A DNA stretch of 20,645 bases from JAEUIE01 sp035430005 (lineage in GTDB: Bacteria; Planctomycetota; Planctomycetia; Gemmatales; HRBIN36): positions 1 through 20,645 of the forward strand of contig DAOMFV010000097.1 of the NCBI GenBank assembly GCA_035430005.1, in the 5' to 3' direction. The notes beneath the pieces are model-generated. The model saw only the letters and a program-made list of their open reading frames with translations, was not told where the DNA came from and searched no databases. This document shows, piece after piece, positions 1 through 4,731 of the stretch. The position numbers and the translations under genes were made by a program. Position 1 is the stretch's first letter, and the number at the start of each line of letters is the position of its first letter.

Positions 1-23
1 CGTTGATGTTGAGGGTGGCCACG

Positions 24-60
24 GTTTTCCCCGGCTCACGGCGCGGGCCCGAATTTAAGC
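24..60. repeat. Degenerate terminal CRISPR repeat
   Basis: This unit has the 37-base length and both ends of the consensus repeat but differs at six positions (16, 18, 19, 20, 25 and 33). Four of these fall in the right arm of the palindrome, so the hairpin is lost. Decayed repeats usually sit at the end of an array away from the leader. Confidence 0.85.
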
Positions 61-238
61 ACCTCTTCAGCGCGAACGACCTTGGTTGCTGCTGCCGTTT
101 TCCCCGGCTCATGAGCCGGGGCCGAATTGAAGCAAAGTTGTTGTTTTGTGATGTAGAGATAGAGTTTTGAGTTTTCCCCGGCTCATGAGCCGGGGCCGAA
201 TTGAAGCAATTACATGGGTACCGCACTCAATTTCATTG

Positions 239-312
239 NNNNNNNNNNNNNNNNNNNNNNNNNNNNNNNNNNNNNNNNNNNNNNNNNNNNNNNNNNNNNN
301 NNNNNNNNNNNN
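239..312. other. Assembly gap of 74 N inside the CRISPR array
   Basis: A run of 74 undetermined bases begins 31 nt into the third spacer and ends 8 nt before the next repeat. Its size is close to one repeat plus one spacer. The run may instead be an estimated scaffold gap, so the true number of missing units is unknown. Confidence 0.99.
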
Positions 313-647
313 CTTCGATGGTTTTCCCCGGCTCATGAGCCGGGGCCGAATTGAAGCTCTTTCTTGCGAACAAAACGAAACTAAATTGCTGGTTTTCCCC
401 GGCTCATGAGCCGGGGCCGAATTGAAGCCCTGGCAAAGCCTGCCGCTACCATCTTGTTCCACACGTTTTCCCCGGCTCATGAGCCGGGGCCGAATTGAAG
501 CATCTGCTGTCGCACACTTCAGACGCTCTTGCTCTTCGTTTTCCCCGGCTCATGAGCCGGGGCCGAATTGAAGCTGCCACCAGTATTTCTTTTCGTTCTG
601 TGCTGCTGCCGTTTTCCCCGGCTCATGAGCCGGGGCCGAATTGAAGC

Positions 648-814
648 AATTACATGGGTAGTCTTCGCTAGTTCGGCGATTGCCCGTTTGGGGAGTAGAA
701 ATCTCGTAAGTCGGCAAACGACTTACCCGGCGACTTTATGATCTTGTTATCAAAACGCATCACAGTTGTTAGATCACTCATCGATTCAAACAGTATCTAA
801 GTCGACAGAGATTT
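648..814. other. Right flank of the CRISPR array; no gene seen
   Basis: This 167-base stretch lies between the last repeat and the stop codon of the split MltR/HEPN-like gene. It is not notably AT-rich, as a leader often is. Its first 13 bases repeat the start of the third spacer. It contains a perfect 8-bp stem with a 5-base loop (GTAAGTCG at 706-713, CGACTTAC at 719-726). It could be a leader, a terminator-like end or scar sequence; the bases do not decide. Confidence 0.5.
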
Positions 815-978
815 TTATGCCATTAGCGATGCCAAATAGTCCCGCAATGCCATGATACGGCTCCACAGATTTTTGGGGAAATCAGTAGCAATGAAAACGA
901 TTTCGGGATCCTCGCAAAGTTCAATCGCATCCGATGGGCTAATGCCGTGTGAATGCGCGGCTTCGTTACGTAACTTTC
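815..978 (-). pseudogene. 3' part of a split MltR/HEPN-like gene
   Basis: Read on the minus strand from 970, this gives 51 codons beginning RNEAAHSHGIS and ending ALRDYLASLMA with a stop at 815-817. It has no start of its own. It joins in frame to the fragment at 4106-4423 once the element at 979-4105 and one copy of the 8-bp duplication are removed. The restored protein then reads LHALRKL-RNEAAHSHG across the junction. The restored R-x4-H (RNEAAH) resembles the RN-x-x-AH signature of MltR/DUF4145 and HEPN-type helical proteins. The family assignment is tentative; the split itself is well supported. Confidence 0.85.
971..978. repeat. Left 8-bp target-site duplication
   Basis: TAACTTTC directly precedes the left terminal repeat and recurs exactly at 4106-4113, directly after the right terminal repeat. 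IS1-family elements typically duplicate 8-9 bp. Confidence 0.95.
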
Positions 979-1002
979 GGTAGTGGCTTAGCCCGGTGTT
1001 GA
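979..1002 (+). repeat. Left terminal inverted repeat of the IS1-family element
   Basis: 24 bp starting GGTAGTGGCTTA and ending GGTGTTGA. It matches the reverse complement of 4082-4105 except at positions 13, 14 and 17. The GG start is usual for IS1-family ends. Confidence 0.93.
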
Positions 1003-1065
1003 GAATCCGTCAACGAGCGCGAACCGGGGCTTGCAGTTCCCGCTACTCAACAGCATACTGTCACT

Positions 1066-1350
1066 ATGCCTAAGCGAACACGCAAAACAAGATTACCTGA
1101 TGCGAACGAAATAGCGTTCTCAATCCTTCAGACTATTACAGGTGAAGCAACGCCAGAGCATGAGCCTGAAAAAAACCAAGCCGCCGTAGAACTAGGGCGG
1201 CTAGGAGGGCTTAAGGGCGGTAAGGCGAGGGCCGCTAAGCTATCAAAGACTCAAATGAGTAAGATCGGAAAGAAGGCTGCCAAGGCCCGGTGGAAGAAAA
1301 AAAAGAATCAGGTGGATGGATTCTCCTCTTCTGGCGGTTTATCGTCGTAA
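1066..1350 (+). CDS. KGG-type basic small protein (often labelled histone H1-like)
   Basis: This 94-residue protein has an N-terminal segment (DANEIAFSILQTITGEA, about 12-28) and a central glycine/lysine-rich segment with GRLGGLKGGKARAAKL at about 44-59. A second basic run, KKAAKARWKKKK, follows at about 69-80. The layout matches a widespread family of short basic proteins with a GLKGGKARA core, commonly named hypothetical, KGG-repeat or histone H1-like. Binding to nucleic acid is plausible from the charge but unproven. The ATG is at 1066; I see no clear ribosome-binding site. It is the first cargo gene of the IS1-family element, and its 3' end overlaps the convergent 175-aa gene by 43 bp. 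Confidence 0.8.
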   Translation: MPKRTRKTRLPDANEIAFSILQTITGEATPEHEPEKNQAAVELGRLGGLKGGKARAAKLSKTQMSKIGKKAAKARWKKKKNQVDGFSSSGGLSS

Positions 1351-1835
1351 GTATCTGAATGTCGGCTGTCCTGAATATCTCTTGTCAGGTCAGGATCGAA
1401 CAAAAGCGGGTCGCCGCTATTGTGATGCTTGTTATAATGAGTCAGATCGTTGAACAGGCTGATTGCGCCACCAGCTAGTTTGTTTCTCCGCATGGTCTTT
1501 GATTGATGCATCTGCTCACGGGATATTTTTTCCATCTCTGCCCATAGCATTGGTTGGTGTTGACCTAACCTAAAGGCGTGGTACTTCCGAACCTTGTAGC
1601 CTTCTTCGTTGACGAAAGATGCTTCTCTTGCGACACGGGCAAGTTGCCGAGCAAGGTACTTGATTGCGTCTACCTTGCCACGTTCGTACAAGCCTTTATG
1701 GATTGCCCAGGCAGCTACCTTCTCAGTCGTCCATTCCCTATCGCCAGCCTCAGCGATGTACTGCGGAATAAACGAATCAAGCTGCCTGGAATAGTATTCA
1801 GCGTCTTGCTGACGCTTTCCTTTTCGCGCACTCAT
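1308..1835 (-). CDS. Unknown 175-aa protein coupled to the XRE-ImmA gene
   Basis: I do not recognise this protein. It is soluble-looking and charged. Residues 1-110 look helical, with many Lys, Arg, Glu and Gln. The C-terminal 50 residues are polar and Asp/Glu/Pro-rich (ending DDKPPEEENPST) and are probably disordered. There is no signal peptide or membrane segment. Its ATG overlaps the TGA of the upstream XRE-ImmA gene (TTATGAG; 4-bp overlap), so the two are translationally coupled and probably act together. Partners of XRE-ImmA/IrrE proteins are often toxins, repressors or targets of the peptidase, so any of these roles could apply here by analogy only. Confidence 0.75.
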   Translation of the reverse strand: MSARKGKRQQDAEYYSRQLDSFIPQYIAEAGDREWTTEKVAAWAIHKGLYERGKVDAIKYLARQLARVAREASFVNEEGYKVRKYHAFRLGQHQPMLWAEMEKISREQMHQSKTMRRNKLAGGAISLFNDLTHYNKHHNSGDPLLFDPDLTRDIQDSRHSDTYDDKPPEEENPST

Positions 1836-2974
1836 AAGCCGTCTCCCTTATCAATAGACCTACCCCAACCGTCTGTAAGTGCCGTCCGAATGACGACATC
1901 ACGAACGGGGATAATGGTCTTGTTATGTGCAGAGGGTTTTATCTCACCACGATGCTTTAGCTGTCCGATGATGACTTGCGGATGCATTTTAACTCTGTTT
2001 GCAAACTGATTGATTTTATCTGTTGAGTACAACGGGCCGACTCGCCGAATGAATGACTCTAATTCATCAGGCGGAATGAATGTTGCCGCCGACTCTGCAT
2101 CAGCGCGACGCTCCATCATTGGCTTTACTTCAAGAGCAATATCATCTTGACCAAGCACGTCGGCATCAATCGGGGCAGCGTCCTTGTATTTGATGTGAAT
2201 AAGCTCATGGCCGAGCGTGAACCAAAATGAGTCAAGTCGATTAAACCGTAGCGACATGCCAATCACAGGGCTTTGGTCGTCTAGCCAAGTTGCAAAGCCA
2301 TCTATCTTTGCGCCAGAAAGACCTTCTATCACGACGAAACGAATGCCGAAGGTTTTCAACAAATCCGATACCGTCTTAATGCCGGATGAATAGGCTGCTA
2401 GGTTCCGAATACCTACTCGACATTCTTCTATCCTGGCAGAATCGTACTTTCCAACGGAAGATGATGGTATTGCGGCTGCTAGTTGTCGCACACGACGCGC
2501 CCACGCCGTCTGCGCTGGCGTCGCGGCGCTCATTGCATCAGTCTTACGCATCGCGCCATGAATTGCTGGCTCTTGGTCAACGCTATCGATGGCGTAAAAC
2601 TTCAAGACTTCCGCCTCAAGCTCGTCTGCTGAATTGGTCTCCTTAATCCAACCTCGCTTCTGCATTTCTTTGATCGGAGCGAGGTCAAAGAGTCTAGCGC
2701 GTTTTTTAACTTCGACGATGTTCCTCTTGGTGATGGAAAGGGCATAAGTAGCATCAAGCCTTAGCCACTCTTCTGCGGGCACGTTGAATGCCGTCTCTAA
2801 GCTGATCGCAATCTCTGGCGATACGCGCATCTTTCCCTGAATAAGTTCTGTGATGCGGGAGTTTTGTGTATCAAGGATTCTGGCCAAGTCTTCCTGAGAC
2901 CAGCCACGTTTCTTGATATGCTCTTTAATCACTTCACCTGGCGACTTCACAAGTTTATCCCCTTGGCTTGACAT
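1832..2974 (-). CDS. XRE helix-turn-helix protein with ImmA/IrrE-type zinc peptidase domain
   Basis: The 380-residue protein begins at the ATG at 2974, which has a strong AAGGAGGA about 6 bases upstream; longer in-frame starts lack such a site. Residues 11-75 form a HigA/VapI-like helix-turn-helix (WSQEDLARILDTQNSRITEL). Residues 185-305 form an ImmA/IrrE metallopeptidase-like domain with H256-E257-L-I-H260 as the zinc motif. E288 in the following ERRAD segment is the likely third ligand, and FIPP matches the usual LMP-type end. Such proteins act as antitoxins, regulators or proteases that cleave a cognate repressor. The gene is the first of a two-gene operon with the 175-aa protein and diverges from the transposase. 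A sigma70-like promoter and two palindromes lie upstream. Confidence 0.9.
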   Translation of the reverse strand: MSSQGDKLVKSPGEVIKEHIKKRGWSQEDLARILDTQNSRITELIQGKMRVSPEIAISLETAFNVPAEEWLRLDATYALSITKRNIVEVKKRARLFDLAPIKEMQKRGWIKETNSADELEAEVLKFYAIDSVDQEPAIHGAMRKTDAMSAATPAQTAWARRVRQLAAAIPSSSVGKYDSARIEECRVGIRNLAAYSSGIKTVSDLLKTFGIRFVVIEGLSGAKIDGFATWLDDQSPVIGMSLRFNRLDSFWFTLGHELIHIKYKDAAPIDADVLGQDDIALEVKPMMERRADAESAATFIPPDELESFIRRVGPLYSTDKINQFANRVKMHPQVIIGQLKHRGEIKPSAHNKTIIPVRDVVIRTALTDGWGRSIDKGDGL

Positions 2975-3026
2975 CCATGTCCTCCTTGAAAAGCAAATCA
3001 GCAATCCATGCTGGGCTTGTAATGTG

Positions 3027-3055
3027 ACTATAAACAAGATAGGTTTCACTGTCAA
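3027..3055 (-). promoter_or_regulatory. Sigma70-like promoter for the XRE-ImmA operon
   Basis: On the minus strand there is TTGACA (3055-3050), a 17-bp spacer and TATAGT (3032-3027). This is near-consensus and lies about 50 bp upstream of the ATG at 2974. Confidence 0.75.
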
Positions 3056-3079
3056 TTCCGTATTTCCGGAAATACGGAA
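3056..3079. promoter_or_regulatory. Perfect 24-bp palindrome, putative operator
   Basis: TTCCGTATTTCC is followed directly by its exact reverse complement. The site abuts the -35 box of the XRE-ImmA promoter and lies between the two divergent genes. It is a natural binding site for the dimeric XRE protein, which would make the operon self-regulated. The assignment is inferred from position and symmetry. Confidence 0.7.
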
Positions 3080-3087
3080 ATTGCCGT

Positions 3088-3116
3088 TTGCCTTTACATG
3101 ACCGGTCATGTATTAT
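3088..3116 (+). promoter_or_regulatory. Possible transposase promoter overlapped by a 16-bp palindrome
   Basis: TTGCCT (3088-3093), a 17-bp spacer and TATTAT (3111-3116) point toward the transposase. The spacer and the start of the -10 box are covered by a perfect 16-bp palindrome, ACATGACCGGTCATGT (3096-3111). A protein bound there would block transcription of the transposase. Confidence 0.5.
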
Positions 3117-3123
3117 GATTATA

Positions 3124-3134
3124 CAGTGTTGATG
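3124..3134 (+). repeat. Internal partial copy of the terminal repeat
   Basis: CAGTGTTGATG, just upstream of the transposase start, equals the inner part of the right terminal repeat read inward (4090-4080). The outer 15 or so bases of the repeat are not present. It may be the remnant of an older left end, or a transposase binding site. Confidence 0.55.
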
Positions 3135-3145
3135 AGGTTTTGACC

Positions 3146-4096
3146 ATGCTTTGCCCGACTTGTCAGAATGAAGCCCGCCGATTCGGTAAAGATCGTTACG
3201 GCAATCAGCGTTACCAGTGCGAAGAGTGTCGCAAGACATTCTCCGACCGGCCCGCTAAGGCACTCGGCACGATGCGCCTTGATGTCGATAAGGCTGAACA
3301 ATGCTTGCAAATGCTACTTGAGGGCATGAGCGTTCGGGCTGTCATGCGAGTTACTAAAGTGAATCGCAACACCATTCTTGACTTGCTTGTGATGATGGGC
3401 GAACGATGCCAGAAACTTCTCAACGGTCGAATCAAGGGTATGCCAGTCGTCGATGTCCAATGCGATGAAGTGTGGGGTTTTGTTGGGATGAAAGAGAAGA
3501 CTCGCAAGCGATTGAAGTCCGAAGAGGATGGCGTGGGTGATGCTTATTGCTTCATCGGTATCGAACGCCAAACGAAGCTGATCGTGTCATGGCACCTCGG
3601 CAAACGCTCGTCACAAGATACTTGGGAGTTTGCTCAGAAGCTGGCGGCTGCTACTTCTGGCAAGTTCCAGGTAACGACTGACGGATACCGCCCCTACAAG
3701 ACAGCCATCCCCGCTGCCTTCGGTTCCAACGTAGACTTCGCTCAGTTGGTCAAGCACTACGCAACCAAAGACGAGGGCAAGTATTCCCCCGGCGAAGTGA
3801 CTGGCGTTGAAAAGGTTCAGTGCTGCGGCAACCCAAACCCTGAGAAGATTTGCACATCACACATTGAACGCCAGAACCTGACGATCAGAATGGGCAACCG
3901 ACGAATGACCAGACTGACGAACGCCTTCAGTAAGAAGTGGGCGAACCACAAGGCAGCGATGGCCCTGCACTTTGCCTTCTACAATTTCTGCCGAGTTCAC
4001 ATGACCTTGAAATCCACCCCTGCCGTAGCAGCCGGGATGGAAGATCACGCTTGGACGATTCGAGAACTCATAGAAAAGACATCAACACTGGCGTAA
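3146..4096 (+). CDS. IS1-family transposase
   Basis: This 316-residue protein has an N-terminal zinc ribbon (C3-x2-C6 and C25-x2-C28). A helix-turn-helix segment follows (GMSVRAVMRVTKVNRNTIL, about 60-78), then the IS1-type catalytic core. The likely DDE residues are D107 (QCDEVWGFV), D179 (TTDGYRPY) and E241 (SHIERQNLTIR). The RMTRLTNAFSKK run after the glutamate is typical of IS1 transposases. It is one continuous frame with no sign of the InsA/InsB frameshift of classical IS1. The ATG at 3146 is chosen over the TTG at 3140 because the zinc ribbon starts right after it. The stop codon lies inside the right terminal repeat. It appears intact and acts on the ends at 979 and 4105. Confidence 0.93.
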   Translation: MLCPTCQNEARRFGKDRYGNQRYQCEECRKTFSDRPAKALGTMRLDVDKAEQCLQMLLEGMSVRAVMRVTKVNRNTILDLLVMMGERCQKLLNGRIKGMPVVDVQCDEVWGFVGMKEKTRKRLKSEEDGVGDAYCFIGIERQTKLIVSWHLGKRSSQDTWEFAQKLAAATSGKFQVTTDGYRPYKTAIPAAFGSNVDFAQLVKHYATKDEGKYSPGEVTGVEKVQCCGNPNPEKICTSHIERQNLTIRMGNRRMTRLTNAFSKKWANHKAAMALHFAFYNFCRVHMTLKSTPAVAAGMEDHAWTIRELIEKTSTLA

Positions 4097-4105
4097 GCCA
4101 CTACC
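4082..4105 (-). repeat. Right terminal inverted repeat of the IS1-family element
   Basis: Read inward on the minus strand from 4105 it begins GGTAGTGGCTTA and ends CAGTGTTGA, matching the left end at 21 of 24 positions. It overlaps the last codons and the stop of the transposase gene. Confidence 0.93.
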
Positions 4106-4113
4106 TAACTTTC
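4106..4113. repeat. Right 8-bp target-site duplication
   Basis: TAACTTTC, identical to 971-978. It ends the reading frame AGA-AAG-TTA of the split gene. The next original codon (CGT, Arg) is now at 968-970. Confidence 0.95.
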
Positions 4114-4423
4114 TAAGCGCGTGTAGGAAGTCAGCATGCGGCCTAGCATTAACCACTAGCGGATCAAGCTTCGGGATGATCTCAAAAGCCATCTCGATCT
4201 TCTTATGAAATGTCTTGCCATCGATCTGTGGCATACCACCGGCTCTAGTTGGATTGGAGGAACACCAACTCAGAAACTTTGTAATTTCAGCCTCGGCTAA
4301 AGAAGTAAGGCTAATCAATTCACCTTTCTTTTCTGGTGACACGATCATGCTGGCGAGGTCAAGGTTTTGTTCAACATTTTCTAGTTTCAAGAAGTTGAGC
4401 AAGTTCTCAGGAATGTCAAACAT
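4106..4423 (-). pseudogene. 5' part of a split MltR/HEPN-like gene
   Basis: The frame from the ATG at 4423 (MFDIPENLLNFLKLENVEQ) gives 106 residues up to ALRKL. It then runs into the element, adds GSGLRQC from the terminal repeat and stops at 4082. The ATG at 4423 has GAGGTAGGA just upstream; an in-frame ATG at 4468 lacks one. The segment KTFHKKIEMAFEIIPKLDP followed by HADFLHALRKL resembles MltR/DUF4145-type helical proteins, whose RN-x-x-AH motif would follow directly. With the part at 815-978 the ancestral protein is 157 residues. The insertion removes the R-x4-H motif, so the truncated product is probably inactive. Confidence 0.85.
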
Positions 4424-4519
4424 GATTCCTACCTCAGCGATTACTTCATGTCTGATCAAGTATAGCAAAATGACCCACTATTATTCGCACTCGTTTGGCC
4501 TTTTTGTCACGTGCCGGAT

Positions 4520-4648
4520 TTCAGACACCGACGGTCTCCTGCCGGTGGCGTAAAGCGGAAAGACTTGCTGTGTTCATCACCACCAGCAAGTGTTCCCGTT
4601 TTCCGATACTGACAGTTCCCTATATGTGTCGTAAAGCGGAAATACTTG
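4520..4648. repeat. Imperfect 48-bp direct repeat, period 81 bp
   Basis: The units 4520-4567 and 4601-4648 match at about 36 of 48 positions. The last 19 bases are almost identical: CGTAAAGCGGAAA, one variable base, then ACTTG. They lie immediately downstream of a serine recombinase gene, where accessory or crossover sites would be plausible. No function is proven. Confidence 0.6.
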
Positions 4649-4683
4649 TGTAGTGAAAAAGCCTGCAAATTGGACTCATAGCT

Positions 4684-4713
4684 AAAAAAAAGGCCCCACT
4701 GGAGGTGGGACCT
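4684..4713 (-). terminator. Intrinsic terminator of the full-length serine recombinase
   Basis: On the minus strand, GGTCCCACC, a short loop and GTGGGGCC are followed by a run of eight T. It lies about 20 bp after the recombinase stop codon. Confidence 0.85.
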
Positions 4714-4731
4714 TAGGGTTTAATCTTCTGG

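Larger units (their letters stand above)
24..647. CRISPR. CRISPR array, 8 visible 37-bp repeats, interrupted by an assembly gap
   Basis: Repeats lie at 24-60, 97-133, 171-207, 321-357, 392-428, 465-501, 538-574 and 611-647. Seven are identical. On the + strand they begin GTTTTCCCCGG and end CCGAATTGAAGC. Positions 6-25 of the repeat form a perfect 20-base palindrome (CCCCGGCTCATGAGCCGGGG), so the RNA would fold into a strong hairpin. Spacers are 34-37 nt. The repeat at 24-60 carries six changes that break the hairpin, which normally marks the trailer end. The + strand 3' end, however, resembles the ATTGAAAC handle of type I/III repeats, so direction is unresolved. No cas gene is in the window, so subtype cannot be assigned. 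The 23 bases left of the first repeat could be part of a further spacer. Confidence 0.96.
979..4105 (+). mobile_element. IS1-family transposon with passenger genes, 3,127 bp
   Basis: The element is bounded by 24-bp inverted repeats, 21 of 24 identical, at 979-1002 and 4082-4105. Both begin GGTAGTGGCTTA and end GTGTTGA when read inward. A perfect 8-bp duplication flanks them. Inside are four genes: a KGG-type small protein (+), an unknown 175-aa protein and an XRE-ImmA/IrrE protein (-), and an IS1-family transposase (+). The transposase stop codon lies inside the right terminal repeat. Simple IS1 elements are about 0.7-1.2 kb, and I recall that some members of the family are larger and carry cargo. 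This is therefore a cargo-carrying form. It interrupts an MltR/HEPN-like gene. Confidence 0.93.
4424..4731. other. Gene-free interval with direct repeats and a terminator
   Basis: No convincing coding frame is seen between the split MltR/HEPN-like gene and the serine recombinase. The interval holds an imperfect 48-bp direct repeat (4520-4567 and 4601-4648) and, at its right end, the recombinase terminator. Confidence 0.6.

Noticed and set aside
648..814. A confident CRISPR leader call for the right flank
   Set aside because: The stretch is not AT-rich and begins with a spacer fragment, so it could equally be a truncated array end.
1578..2009. A 143-codon + strand frame across the 175-aa and XRE-ImmA genes
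   Set aside because: It is antisense to a translationally coupled gene pair; its composition and lack of motifs fit a shadow frame.
3124..4090. A minimal insertion sequence bounded by CAGTGTTGATG and its complement, containing only the transposase
   Set aside because: No target duplication flanks these points, and the longer 24-bp ends at 979 and 4105 have a perfect 8-bp duplication that restores the host gene. The inner copy is kept only as a partial repeat.
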